64,000 bases of DNA from an uncultured Nesterenkonia sp. (GTDB lineage Bacteria > Actinomycetota > Actinomycetes > Actinomycetales > Micrococcaceae): NCBI GenBank assembly GCA_946222885.1, contig CAMIAK010000007.1, forward strand, positions 75,740 through 139,739, written 5' to 3'. The notes under the pieces are model-generated. The model was given only the letters and a program-made list of their open reading frames with translations, made no database searches and had not been told where the DNA came from. Position 1 is the first letter of the stretch. Each line of letters begins with the position of its first letter. Position numbers and translations under genes: made by a program. Positions 7,386 through 15,580 of the stretch are shown one piece after another.

Positions 7386-8184
7386 CAACCAAGCGGGTTC
7401 TGCCCCACCGAACTATGCGTTCGAAGCGCGTAGCCTGCATAAGTTCTTTGTCGGGAGAAACCCCGTACAGGCACTCTCAGACATAAACCTGCAGTTCAAA
7501 GAGGGATCGTTCACCTGCATCGTAGGTCCCTCCGGCTGCGGGAAGTCGACCCTGCTGCGCATCCTGGGCGGGTTGGAGACCTACACCTCTGGCGAGTTGA
7601 AGGTTTCCCTGCCTGACTCCAAGGTGCCGAAGTCGGCATTCGTCTTCCAGGAGCACGGAGTCTTCCCCTGGTTCAACGTCCTGGAGAACGTGGCCTTCGG
7701 GGAGCGGATGGCAGGTGTCGGAAAAGCTCAGCGGCAGCGCAATGCCAGGGAGTGGATCCGCCGCGCCGGCCTGCAGAGCTTCGAGGACTCCTACCCCCAG
7801 CAGCTATCCGGGGGAATGCGGCAGCGGATCGCCATCGCCCGGGCATTCGCGACCGGTTCCCCGGCGCTGCTGATGGACGAGCCGCTGGGAGCTTTGGACT
7901 CCCAGACCCGCACCCTGATGCAGGAACAGCTGGTCGACCTCTGGGAGCAGGAGCGCAAGACAGTGGTCCTCGTCACGCACTCGATCGAGGAGGCACTCCT
8001 CCTCGGTGACGAGATCGTCATGATGTCGGCCCGGCCGGGCCGCGTCAAAGAGGTCATCGAGGTCCCCTTTGGGCGTCCCCGGGGACTGGAGATAGAGAAG
8101 GATCCCCGGTTCACCGAGATGAAGACGGCGATCTGGGAGTCCATGCGCGATGAGGTCCAGGCCACGATGGGAGCGCGCTCATGA
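7378..8184 (+). CDS. ABC importer ATP-binding protein (SsuB/TauB type)
   Basis: 268 aa cytoplasmic ATPase of a nitrate/sulfonate/taurine-type importer. Walker A GPSGCGKST is at residues 50-58, the signature LSGGMRQRIAIARAF follows in the middle, Walker B is LLMDEPLGALD, and the H-loop is LVTHSIEEALLLGDE. The start codon overlaps the end of the SDR gene and is preceded by GAAAGGAAG. The next gene begins inside its stop codon (ATGA). The ligand of this subfamily is set by the binding protein, so the ATPase alone does not identify it. Confidence 0.9.
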   Translation: MADNQAGSAPPNYAFEARSLHKFFVGRNPVQALSDINLQFKEGSFTCIVGPSGCGKSTLLRILGGLETYTSGELKVSLPDSKVPKSAFVFQEHGVFPWFNVLENVAFGERMAGVGKAQRQRNAREWIRRAGLQSFEDSYPQQLSGGMRQRIAIARAFATGSPALLMDEPLGALDSQTRTLMQEQLVDLWEQERKTVVLVTHSIEEALLLGDEIVMMSARPGRVKEVIEVPFGRPRGLEIEKDPRFTEMKTAIWESMRDEVQATMGARS

Positions 8185-9035
8185 GCAAGGACGACGGACA
8201 CATCAGCCCCGCGGCAGAGAAGGCCATCCGTGCCGCCCAGAGGCGCAACCGTTTTCTCCAGCGCAGAGACGTGCTCCTCTCGATCTGCACCCCCATCGTC
8301 TTCCTCATCCTCTGGGAGATCACGGCCAAGACGGGCATGATCGACGAGCGGATCTTCTCCTCACCCACCAACATCGTGGAGACCGGCTACACCATGGTCC
8401 TGGACGGCTCTTTGGCCGCCCACGCCTGGGCTACGGTCTACCGCCTGATCCTTGGCTTCGCCCTAGGTGCCGTGGTCGGGATTTTGGCAGGTCTGCTGAT
8501 GGGGGTGTTCCGTCCGCTCCGTGCAGCGTTCGGACCGACCTTCACGGCCCTCTACGCCCTGCCGATGATCGCCATCCTGCCGCTGCTGCTGCTGGTGTTC
8601 GGCCTGACCGAGACTCCGAGGATCCTGGCGGTCGCCATCTCCGTGTTCTTCGTGCTTCAGATCAACACCGTGGCCGGGCTGATGCAGATCGACAGCAGGA
8701 CTCTGGAGGCCGCCCGGGCGTACAACGCCCGTGGCTTCAATCTCTTCAGGACTGTCCTGCTTCCGGCCTCGCTGCCCACCATCGCGACCGGACTCCGTGT
8801 CGCAGCGGGTATGTCGGTGACTGTGGTGACTGCTGTGGAGTTCGTCGCAGCCAATGCAGGGCTCGGGTTCCTTGTGTGGAACTCGTGGCAGCTCTTCCAG
8901 CCCTCTGTGATGTACGTGGGTCTCATCTGCGTCGCCATTCTGGGAGCTGTGTTCACATTCGTCCTAGTAGCTTTCGAGCGTGCGATGACGCCGTGGCGTT
9001 TTGCTGGGAAAACAAAGAGAAGGAAAGTGACATGA
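8181..9035 (+). CDS. ABC importer permease (SsuC/TauC type)
   Basis: 284 aa inner-membrane permease with about six hydrophobic helices; the first is LSICTPIVFLILWEI. The coupling loop EAARAYNARGFNLFRTVLLPASLPTI is the EAA motif that contacts the ATPase. It overlaps the upstream ATPase gene and the downstream binding-protein gene by 4 nt each, so the three transporter genes are translationally coupled. The C-terminal end is basic (GKTKRRKVT) and cytoplasmic. Confidence 0.9.
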   Translation: MSKDDGHISPAAEKAIRAAQRRNRFLQRRDVLLSICTPIVFLILWEITAKTGMIDERIFSSPTNIVETGYTMVLDGSLAAHAWATVYRLILGFALGAVVGILAGLLMGVFRPLRAAFGPTFTALYALPMIAILPLLLLVFGLTETPRILAVAISVFFVLQINTVAGLMQIDSRTLEAARAYNARGFNLFRTVLLPASLPTIATGLRVAAGMSVTVVTAVEFVAANAGLGFLVWNSWQLFQPSVMYVGLICVAILGAVFTFVLVAFERAMTPWRFAGKTKRRKVT

Positions 9036-10036
9036 GAAAAACTATGCGTTTCGCCGCGGCCGCTGCGGCTTCCACCCTTATGCTCAGCGCTTGCGGCGCG
9101 GAAGGTGAGGCAGAAGGGGGCGGAGACACCACGGTGACCGTGGGCGTGGCAACCCTGCCGATCTTCGCTCCGGTCTTCGTCGCCGATGAGAGGGGCTATT
9201 TCGAGGACCGCGGTCTCGACGTGGAGATCGAAGCGGTTCAGACGGGGCAGGACGCCGTCCCGCTGCTCTCCTCCGGTCAGCTCGACGCAGTGGCGGCGGG
9301 ATTCTCCGCCGGTATCTTCAGCGGTCTGGAGACCGGCCTGGAGTTCAGAGTGGTGGGATCGATGGGCATCGCTGACGGCGAGGAATTCTCCCCGGTCCAC
9401 TTCCTGGTCCGCTCCGAGCTGATTGAGGACGGCACTGTGGAATCCATGGAGGACCTCGAAGGCCTTACTGTGGGCGCTGCCGGGGGTGAGGGCGGCACCG
9501 GAGCGTATCTCTCCGCGCTCGCTCTGGAAGAGGGTGGGCTGTCACTTGATGACGTCGAGCTCTCCAATGTCGGGAACCCGGATATGCCCGCAGCCCTGGA
9601 GAACGGTTCGATCGATGCTGCGCTCTTGGCGGCACCCTTCTCCGAGAACGTGATGGAGGACGGCGTCGCCGAATCCCTGTGGTACCCGCCGGAGGGGACT
9701 ACAGGGACCGGTCTGATGTATGGCGAGCATTTCTTGGAGGAGGATGCCGCACAGGCCTTCTTCGACGCGCTTGTCCAGGCGTCCCAGGATCTCCAGGGGG
9801 ATGAGCGCTACTCCGAAGAGCACCTCGAGATCGTTGCAGACGCCATCGAACAGGACCCCGAGAGCCTGCAGGACATCCCGCTCTATACGTGGCTGCCAGA
9901 CCTGGCCCCCACGCAGGAGGAGCTCCAGGGGATGGAGTCGGTATGGCTGGACTCCGGCGCCCTCGACTATGAGGAGCCCCTGGATCCCGCAGAGTACATC
10001 GACTCTTCGTTCTCTGAGAACGCCTCTGCTGACTGA
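9032..10036 (+). CDS. ABC importer substrate-binding lipoprotein (NMT1/SsuA-like)
   Basis: 334 aa binding protein. The signal peptide ends in the lipobox LMLSAC, with lipidated C21. The mature domain starts VTVGVATLPIFAPVFVADE and continues FEDRGLDVEIEAVQTGQDAV, the usual opening of the NMT1/SsuA/ThiY group. GGTVGAAGGEGGTGAYL-like glycine-rich text near residue 150 forms the ligand cleft in relatives. The start is set by AAGGAAAG and the ATGA overlap with the permease. A longer in-frame reading through the permease gene is a shadow. The ligand could be an aromatic, sulfonated or pyrimidine-like compound; nothing here decides it. Confidence 0.88.
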   Translation: MRKTMRFAAAAAASTLMLSACGAEGEAEGGGDTTVTVGVATLPIFAPVFVADERGYFEDRGLDVEIEAVQTGQDAVPLLSSGQLDAVAAGFSAGIFSGLETGLEFRVVGSMGIADGEEFSPVHFLVRSELIEDGTVESMEDLEGLTVGAAGGEGGTGAYLSALALEEGGLSLDDVELSNVGNPDMPAALENGSIDAALLAAPFSENVMEDGVAESLWYPPEGTTGTGLMYGEHFLEEDAAQAFFDALVQASQDLQGDERYSEEHLEIVADAIEQDPESLQDIPLYTWLPDLAPTQEELQGMESVWLDSGALDYEEPLDPAEYIDSSFSENASAD

Positions 10037-10055
10037 GCTCCCGGCATCCAGGTGG

Positions 10056-10100
10056 CCTGGGGAGCGGCTCGCTCTCTATGATCAGTGAGTCGCTCCCAGG
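10056..10100 (+). terminator. Hairpin after the ABC operon
   Basis: CCTGGGGAGCG pairs with CGCTCCCAGG, with one bulged G and a 24-nt loop. It lies between the binding-protein stop codon and the ArsA-like gene. There is no T-run, as is common in high-GC actinobacteria, so termination is only probable. Confidence 0.4.
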
Positions 10101-10151
10101 CTGGCTGTGCTCCATGGTTGGCAGAAGAGGACGACCGAGGAGGAGCTGAAG

Positions 10152-11135
10152 ATGCTGTTGGACCTCGCGGCCAGCCGCAGGGTGCTGTTCGTCGGGGGCA
10201 AGGGCGGAGTCGGGAAGACCTCCACCGCCTCGGCCCTCGCGCTGCACCAGGCGCAGGCAGGCCGCAGAGTGCTGGTGGTCTCCACCGATCCGGCGCATAA
10301 CCTGGGGCACCTGTGGGAACGGGCGGTCGGTGATGACGTCGTCGCCCTCTGGAGGAGCGAGGCCGGGAGCAGCGGCATGCTGGACGGCGTCGAGATCGAC
10401 CCGGACTCCACCATCGAGGACCACCTGGCCGAGGTGGGGCGCAGCCTGCGCGACTTCATGCCCGAACACCTGCACCGGCAGGTGGACCGGCACCTGAGGC
10501 TCGCCGCCCAGTCCCCGGGCACCCATGAGTCGGCTCTGCTGGAGCGCATCGCCGAGCTGCTGGAGACCGCGCTGAAGGACTACGACCTGGTCGTCTTCGA
10601 CACCGCCCCCTCCGGGCACACCGCTCGGCTCATGGCGCTGCCGGAGACGATGACCGCCTGGACCGAGGGGCTGCTGAACCGCCGCACCAAGGCGGAGCGG
10701 TTCGGCGCCGCGGTCCGTGCCCTCGACGGCGACGATGACCCCGAGAGCACCTCCGGGGCCAACCGTGACCGCCGCATCCGGCAGATCCTCACCCGGCGCA
10801 GGCTGCGGTTCGAGAGGCTGCGGGAGCTGCTCACCGACGCCGGACGCTGCAGCTTCGTCATCGTGCTCACGCCCGAACGCCTCCCGGTGCTGGAATCGGC
10901 GGAGCTGCACGCCCAGCTGACCGGGAGCGGGGTCGGCGTCGGGGGCTTCGTGGTCAACCGGCTCTCTCCGGTGGACCAGGGGGATTTCCTCGCCGCACGC
11001 CGGGAGCAGGAGCTGAAGCACGTAGAGACGCTGCGGGATCGGCTGCCGGAGGCCGGCGTCGACGTCCTGCCCCTGCTGCCCGGGGACCTGGTCGGGGCAG
11101 AGGCGCTGAGCGGCCTGGCCGCGCACCTGCGCTGA
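10152..11135 (+). CDS. ArsA/Get3-family anion-transport-type ATPase
   Basis: 327 aa P-loop ATPase of the SIMIBI class. The deviant Walker A is GGKGGVGKTS, switch I is VVSTDPAHNLGHLW, and switch II is VVFDTAPSGHTARLM. I chose the ATG that follows CGAGGAGGAGCTGAAG; an earlier ATG at 10107 would add 15 residues and lacks a good ribosome binding site. Single-domain ArsA homologues are common in actinobacteria and often have no link to arsenite efflux; no arsB or arsR is nearby. Its partner is unknown. It may handle membrane proteins, as Get3 does, but that is speculation. Confidence 0.8.
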   Translation: MLLDLAASRRVLFVGGKGGVGKTSTASALALHQAQAGRRVLVVSTDPAHNLGHLWERAVGDDVVALWRSEAGSSGMLDGVEIDPDSTIEDHLAEVGRSLRDFMPEHLHRQVDRHLRLAAQSPGTHESALLERIAELLETALKDYDLVVFDTAPSGHTARLMALPETMTAWTEGLLNRRTKAERFGAAVRALDGDDDPESTSGANRDRRIRQILTRRRLRFERLRELLTDAGRCSFVIVLTPERLPVLESAELHAQLTGSGVGVGGFVVNRLSPVDQGDFLAARREQELKHVETLRDRLPEAGVDVLPLLPGDLVGAEALSGLAAHLR

Positions 11136-11166
11136 ACCGGCTGACTGCCCCCGGCCCGGCACCTGG

Positions 11167-11343
11167 TATAGTTGTCCGCTGTGCCCAGGCGAGGGAGCGC
11201 GGGGACCTTCAGGACGGTCCCGGCGGCTCCGTGATCGACGAGGCGAACAACAGGATCTCCTGGCCGCAGACTCTGCGCGGCAGGCCTGGACTTCACTTCT
11301 CGGCGGACCTGGGGTGTCAGAACCCGACCACCGAAGGAACACC
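11167..11343 (+). promoter_or_regulatory. rplY promoter and long 5' leader
   Basis: TGGTATAGT gives an extended -10 box (TATAGT at 11167-11172), followed by about 165 nt of leader. The leader holds a GGGACC-N8-GGTCCC hairpin (11202-11221). No reading frame with an obvious ribosome binding site was seen. The leader might carry autoregulation by L25, as other ribosomal-protein leaders do; this is inferred from its length only. Confidence 0.4.
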
Positions 11344-11985
11344 ATGAGCGACAAGATCGTCATCTCCGCGGAATACCGCACCGCATTCGGCAAGGGCGCA
11401 GCCCGCAAGGCCCGCCGCGCCGGCCAGATCCCCGCCGTCATCTACGGCCACGGCGACGACCCGCGCCACATCCTGCTGCCCAACCACGAGACCACCCTGG
11501 CAGTGCGCAACCCCAACGCCCTGATCACCCTGGACATCGAGGGCGAGGAGCAGCTGGTGCTGCCGCAGGACATCCAGCGCGACGCGATCTACCGCTCCGT
11601 GGACCACCTGGACCTGCTGGCCGTCCGCAAGGGCGAGAAGGTCGTCGTGGACGTGCCCGTCGAGGTCATCGGCGAGCCGGCTTCCGGCTTCGAGTACCTG
11701 CTGGACCAGGTCACCGTCCCGGTCGAGGCCGAGGCCACCAACCTGCCGGAGAGCGTCACCATCGACATCACCGACCGCGACGAGAACGCTCTGCCCGAGC
11801 ACCTCCAGATCCCGGCCGGCTCCACCCTGCAGCTGGACGACATGGAGTCCCCGATCGTCTCCATCTACGAGCCGCAGGAGCAGGACCTGGGCGAGGAGGA
11901 GGACGCCGAGGGAGCCGAGGAGTCCGCCGAAGAGGGCGAGTCCGAGGAGTCCTCCGAGGAGGGCGAGTCCGAGGGCGACGAGTAG
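11344..11985 (+). CDS. rplY: 50S ribosomal protein L25/general stress protein Ctc
   Basis: 213 aa protein of the long L25/TL5/CTC form that binds 5S rRNA. The N-terminal L25 domain contains RTAFGKGAARKARRAGQIPA and VIYGHGDDPRHILLP, and the second beta domain follows (EVIGEPASGFEYLLDQVTVP). The last 40 residues are an acidic Glu/Ser/Asp-rich tail (EEGESEESSEEGESEGDE), common in actinobacterial L25. The start ATG is preceded by GAAGGA. It lies upstream of pth, the standard actinobacterial pairing, but a strong hairpin separates them. Confidence 0.92.
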   Translation: MSDKIVISAEYRTAFGKGAARKARRAGQIPAVIYGHGDDPRHILLPNHETTLAVRNPNALITLDIEGEEQLVLPQDIQRDAIYRSVDHLDLLAVRKGEKVVVDVPVEVIGEPASGFEYLLDQVTVPVEAEATNLPESVTIDITDRDENALPEHLQIPAGSTLQLDDMESPIVSIYEPQEQDLGEEEDAEGAEESAEEGESEESSEEGESEGDE

Positions 11986-12000
11986 ACACCCCTCCACTCC

Positions 12001-12043
12001 ATGAAGAGACCCGGCAGACCGCATGGCTGCCGGGTCTCTTCAT
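12001..12043 (+). terminator. Strong hairpin terminator after rplY
   Basis: A perfect 16-bp stem (ATGAAGAGACCCGGCA and its complement) with an 11-nt loop, 15 bp downstream of the rplY stop codon. The length and symmetry make it the clearest terminator for this gene. pth then needs its own promoter, and one is present. Confidence 0.8.
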
Positions 12044-12072
12044 GTCTGCCGGGGATGGGGCGGGGCTGGCGA

Positions 12073-12078
12073 TAGGCT
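12073..12078 (+). promoter_or_regulatory. -10 box TAGGCT of leaderless pth promoter
   Basis: TAGGCT ends 6 nt before the pth ATG and no Shine-Dalgarno sequence lies between. This implies transcription starts at or next to the start codon. Confidence 0.5.
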
Positions 12079-12084
12079 GAAGCC

Positions 12085-12684
12085 ATGGCATCTGAGACGA
12101 CCGACGGACAGAGCTGGCTCATCATGGGGCTCGGAAACCCCGGCGAGAAGTACGCCGGCACCCGGCACAACATCGGACAGATGGTCCTCGACGAGCTGGT
12201 GGGCCGGATGAACGCCAAGTACACCCGCACCAAGGTCGGTGCGAAGGCCGTGGCGGCCAGGCTCGGCCCCGGCGGCCCCAAAGCGGTCTTCGCCGTCTCC
12301 GAGGGCTATATGAACGTCTCCGGCAAGCCGGCCCGAGGGCTCATGGACTACTTCGGAGTCCCCGCCGAGAAGCTCATCGTGGTCCACGACGAGCTCGACC
12401 TCGACTTCGGCCGCATCAAGATCAAGCGCGGCGGCTCAGAGGGCGGCCACAACGGTCTGAAGTCCATCACCCAGCACCTCAAGGGGGACCGGGACTACAT
12501 CCGGGTGCGGGTGGGGGTCTCGCGCCCGCCCGGGCGCATGGACACCGCCGACTACGTCCTGCAGCGCTTCTCGGCGAAGGAGCGCGAGGAGCTGCCGCAG
12601 CTGATCACGCAGGCGGCCGACGCCGTCGAGCTCACGATCTTCGAGGGGCTCACCGCCGCCCAGAACACAGTCCACGCCGCCTGA
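12085..12684 (+). CDS. pth: Peptidyl-tRNA hydrolase
   Basis: 199 aa cytoplasmic enzyme that frees tRNA from peptidyl-tRNA dropped by ribosomes. The family opening LIMGLGNPGEKYAGTRHNIG holds the catalytic His and the conserved Asn. It is followed by NVSGKPARGLMDYFGVPAEK and VVHDELDLDFGRIKIKRGGS, which carries the active-site Asp. GGHNGLKSI and RVRVGVSRPPGRMDTADYVL complete the pattern. It is separated from rplY by a terminator and has its own leaderless promoter. An intercistronic palindrome follows the stop codon. Confidence 0.95.
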   Translation: MASETTDGQSWLIMGLGNPGEKYAGTRHNIGQMVLDELVGRMNAKYTRTKVGAKAVAARLGPGGPKAVFAVSEGYMNVSGKPARGLMDYFGVPAEKLIVVHDELDLDFGRIKIKRGGSEGGHNGLKSITQHLKGDRDYIRVRVGVSRPPGRMDTADYVLQRFSAKEREELPQLITQAADAVELTIFEGLTAAQNTVHAA

Positions 12685-12690
12685 GACACA

Positions 12691-12749
12691 TCGAGTGGCA
12701 TGTCTGGGCCGCCGGACAGGGCGCCGGGCAGCCCGAACATGCCACTCGA
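12691..12749. terminator. Palindromic element between convergent pth and DUF2505 genes
   Basis: A 13-bp perfect inverted repeat TCGAGTGGCATGT ... ACATGCCACTCGA with a 33-nt GC-rich centre. The arms match the element at 50986-51042 (CGAGTGGCACGT), so it belongs to a repeated class. Its position between two convergent genes suits a bidirectional terminator. Confidence 0.6.
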
Positions 12750-12770
12750 CGGGCAGTTGGGGGAGAAGGA

Positions 12771-13271
12771 TCAGCCGTTCCTCTCGATCCACTTGGAGAC
12801 CTCGCGGGCCTGCAGCTCCACGAACTTGCGCATATAGGGCTCGGCCGCGGACTTCACCTTATTGCCGATCAGCGGGATCTTCACAGTGATGTCCCCGCGG
12901 ACGGTGGACAGCGTCTCTCCGTCGCGGGCATGGAGGTTCTGCGAGGCCTCGGCGCTGACCGGGGCGCCCTGGATCTTCACCGACATGTCCGAGCGGCGGG
13001 AGCCGGCGTCGTCAGGGGCCGACCACTTCTCGTCCACGGTCACCAGCACCTCGCCCTTGACGACCTTCTTGGCGATGTCGGGCAGCTTGTCCACGGACAT
13101 CGCCTGCTGGGAGGTGACCTGGTATCCGCCCTCGGGGGTCCCGGCCACTTCGAAGCTCCGCAGCTCCGACCCCACCTTGGAGGCCAGGTGCTCATGGAAG
13201 CCCTTGGAGGTGTAGGCGGTGATGATGCGGCTGACGTCCTGCTTGATCACGGTCTCTGCTTCGAGCGCCAC
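12771..13271 (-). CDS. DUF2505 family protein
   Basis: 166 aa protein of unknown function, of the actinobacterial DUF2505 type, thought to have a START/SRPBCC-like fold. It opens ALEAETVIKQDVSRIITAYT and contains SFEVAGTPEGGYQVTSQQAM and DITVKIPLIGNKVKSAAEPY. No signal peptide or membrane segment. I chose the GTG preceded by ATAGGAG with 7-nt spacing; an upstream ATG would add 14 residues and has no ribosome binding site. Family members are often next to unrelated housekeeping genes, so context gives no role. Confidence 0.75.
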   Translation of the reverse strand: MALEAETVIKQDVSRIITAYTSKGFHEHLASKVGSELRSFEVAGTPEGGYQVTSQQAMSVDKLPDIAKKVVKGEVLVTVDEKWSAPDDAGSRRSDMSVKIQGAPVSAEASQNLHARDGETLSTVRGDITVKIPLIGNKVKSAAEPYMRKFVELQAREVSKWIERNG

Positions 13272-13376
13272 GGGCGATCTCCTATCTGTGGACGGTGGAG
13301 AGTACGGACTCATCCTACGATGCCGCCCCTGGTCAGGGCATGAGAGGCAGGCGGGCCCTCCGGGGGCGGTATTGTT

Positions 13377-14513
13377 GTGCCGGTGAGCGTGATGAGTGTG
13401 CTGCTGCTGATCGGCGGCTTCGTGCTTCTGGTCGGAGGCGGCGAGGCGCTGGTCCGAGGCGCGGCCTCCCTGGGGAAGACGGTCGGCCTGTCCTCTCTGA
13501 TCATCGGCCTGACCGTGGTCTCCTTCGCGACGTCGGCTCCTGAGCTGGCCGTGAGCACCGGTGCGGCCCTAAGCGGCTCACCCGGCCTGGCGGTGGGCAA
13601 TGTGGTCGGCAGCAACATCGCCAACATCCTCTTCGTGCTGGGCCTGACGGCAGTCTTCGGCGCGCTGATGGTGCGCCAACAGCTGATCCGCGCCGACATC
13701 CCTGTCATGATCGGCCTCTCCGTGCTGGCGCTGCTGCTGTCCCTCGACGGCGGTCTGAGCACTGTGGACGGGGCCGTTCTGCTGGCGCTGCTGCTGATCT
13801 ACCTGGTGGCGATCATCGTCTACGCCCGGCGTCAGCAGGCCAAGGGTCTGGATCCGGAGCTGGACGTGGAGGAGGTCGCCGACGGCGGCCGGCTCATGCA
13901 GAAGCTGCGCGCCACCACCGGACGCTCGGTGGCCACCGACGTCGTCTTCGTGGCCGTCGGCGTCGGGCTGCTGGTGGCCGGGGCGCAGATGCTGGTCACC
14001 GGCGCCACAGACATCGCCACCGCCCTGGGCATCAGCGAGCTGATCGTGGGCCTGACCGTGGTCGCCATCGGGACCTCTCTGCCGGAGCTCGCCACCAGCG
14101 TCATCGCCGCTCTGCGCGGGGAGCGGGACATGGCCGTGGGCAACCTGGTGGGCTCGAACATCTTCAACATCGGCGCGGTGCTCGGGCTGACCGCGATGAT
14201 CTCCCCGGAGGGGATCGCGGTGGAGCGTGCGGCCATCGTCTTCGACCTGCCGGTCATGGTGGCCGTGGCGCTGGTGCTGCTGCCCCTGGCCTTCACCGGG
14301 CAGGCCATCGCCCGGTGGGAGGGCTACCTGCTGGTGGGCCTCTATCTGGCCTATGTGGTCTACCTGGTGCTCGGGGCCTCCGATCATGAGGCCCTGGGAC
14401 CCTTCAGCGCGGCCATGATGTGGTTCGTCCTGCCGATCACCGCCCTGTGGGTCATCGCGCTGCTCGGCTACGAGTTCGGCCTGCGCCGCGGGCGGCGCGA
14501 GAGCCCTGCCTAA
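13377..14513 (+). CDS. CaCA-family calcium/sodium:proton antiporter (YrbG-like)
   Basis: About 378 aa membrane protein with ten or so helices in two homologous halves. The alpha-1 repeat reads VVSFATSAPELAVS and GNVVGSNIANILFVLGL; the alpha-2 repeat reads VVAIGTSLPELATS and GNLVGSNIFNIGAVLGL. The paired PEL and GSN motifs bind the cation in NCX/CaCA proteins. The start is uncertain: GTG at 13377, GTG at 13383 and ATG at 13392 are in frame, and a TATTGT box at 13370 suggests a leaderless start near 13383. The 3' end overlaps the convergent monooxygenase gene by 4 bp. Confidence 0.88.
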   Translation: MPVSVMSVLLLIGGFVLLVGGGEALVRGAASLGKTVGLSSLIIGLTVVSFATSAPELAVSTGAALSGSPGLAVGNVVGSNIANILFVLGLTAVFGALMVRQQLIRADIPVMIGLSVLALLLSLDGGLSTVDGAVLLALLLIYLVAIIVYARRQQAKGLDPELDVEEVADGGRLMQKLRATTGRSVATDVVFVAVGVGLLVAGAQMLVTGATDIATALGISELIVGLTVVAIGTSLPELATSVIAALRGERDMAVGNLVGSNIFNIGAVLGLTAMISPEGIAVERAAIVFDLPVMVAVALVLLPLAFTGQAIARWEGYLLVGLYLAYVVYLVLGASDHEALGPFSAAMMWFVLPITALWVIALLGYEFGLRRGRRESPA

Positions 14514-15520
14514 TTCCTCGGCAGCGGGGCCAGCAGGAGGCGCCTGAGGCGGTCTGGCCCGGAGGTGGCCACTCTCAGCAAGGTGCGGGAGGCTGCGCGG
14601 GCCAGCTGCGTGGGCACGTGCCGTCTCCGCTGGTAGTGCTGCAGAGCCTCCTTCTGCGGCATCGTGTGCAGGGCCTGTCCGAGGGTGAGCGCATCAGCGA
14701 GCGATTCGCTCGCGCCGCGTCCGAGGTGCGGCGCCATGGCATGGGCCGCGTCCCCGATGAGCGCGGCATTGGGCCGGATGATCGTCCGCGTCCCTCTGGA
14801 CTCCCAGAGCTGGTTCACCAGCGTGAGCTCGGGGGAGGTATGCTCCAACACCCGGCTGGGGTCCGTCCCGCACCCCTCCCACCGCCGGCGCAGTGCAGCG
14901 AGCGCCTCCTCGCTGTCTGCGAAGGTCTGGCGGGGGACCGTGGCGAACCAGTTGAGCCCTCCGTCCGGGTGAGGAGTGATGCCGAACATGCCGCCGCTGC
15001 GCCAGACCTCCTGGAAGGGGATGTCTGGGACCGGGGCCGCGGTCACGCCACGGATGACGGTGGCCTCCAGCCGGCGCGGGCCGTGCTTCTCCTGCCACAG
15101 CTCCCGGCGGACCGTGCTGTGCACCCCGTCGGCCCCGATGATGAGATCGCCCTCAAGCTCTCGTGGATCGTCGACCCTCTCCCGGTGGACCTCGACGTGG
15201 GGAGGGATCCGGCTGCGCAGCATCTCCAGCAGAGCCGGCCGGGGGATCATGCGCAGGGAGAGGCTCTTCATGGAAGCCATGGTGCCGCCGTCGGGGGCGC
15301 TGAGGCGGCCGGAATTGATCTCAACGCTCGAGCGGAGGAACTCGTCGTCCAGCCCCAAGGCTTCGAGGGCCTCCCTCCCTCCGCCTTGGAGGCCGAAGAG
15401 GGTGGGGACCTGCTCGCGCTCCCATTGGGCCTCGTAGAGACGGACTTCCCAGGAATGCGGGGTGAGTGCGGCCAATGCGGTGCCGGCGATCCCGCCGCCG
15501 ACGATATGAAGTCTGGGCAT
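14510..15520 (-). CDS. FAD-dependent monooxygenase (PHBH-fold)
   Basis: 336 aa flavoprotein hydroxylase-like protein. The N-terminal FAD site is LHIVGGGIAGTALAAL (GGGIAG), the middle has DLIIGADGVHSTVRRELW (the DG motif), and the C-terminal FAD contact is AALIGDAAHAMAPHLGRGAS (the GD motif). It is shorter than the roughly 390-aa PHBH average. Divergent from a TetR regulator across a 60-bp region that holds two identical operators, so it is almost certainly that regulator's target. Such pairs commonly act on drugs or aromatic compounds, for example TetX-like enzymes, but the substrate is not visible. Likely leaderless. Confidence 0.83.
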   Translation of the reverse strand: MPRLHIVGGGIAGTALAALTPHSWEVRLYEAQWEREQVPTLFGLQGGGREALEALGLDDEFLRSSVEINSGRLSAPDGGTMASMKSLSLRMIPRPALLEMLRSRIPPHVEVHRERVDDPRELEGDLIIGADGVHSTVRRELWQEKHGPRRLEATVIRGVTAAPVPDIPFQEVWRSGGMFGITPHPDGGLNWFATVPRQTFADSEEALAALRRRWEGCGTDPSRVLEHTSPELTLVNQLWESRGTRTIIRPNAALIGDAAHAMAPHLGRGASESLADALTLGQALHTMPQKEALQHYQRRRHVPTQLARAASRTLLRVATSGPDRLRRLLLAPLPRN

Positions 15521-15526
15521 AGAGCG

Positions 15527-15574
15527 AGGCTACAACACCTGTTGTCTCAAGGACAACGGGCGTTGTGAAACAAT
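15527..15574. promoter_or_regulatory. Divergent leaderless promoters with two TetR operators
   Basis: Two perfect palindromes ACAAC-N4-GTTGT (15532-15545 and 15553-15566) have centres 21 bp apart, two helical turns. On the reverse strand TAGCCT (15527-15532) ends 6 nt before the monooxygenase start. On the forward strand AACAAT (15569-15574) ends 6 nt before the tetR start. Each operator lies just upstream of one -10 box, so a bound dimer would block both promoters. Confidence 0.75.
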
Positions 15575-15580
15575 GGCTGG

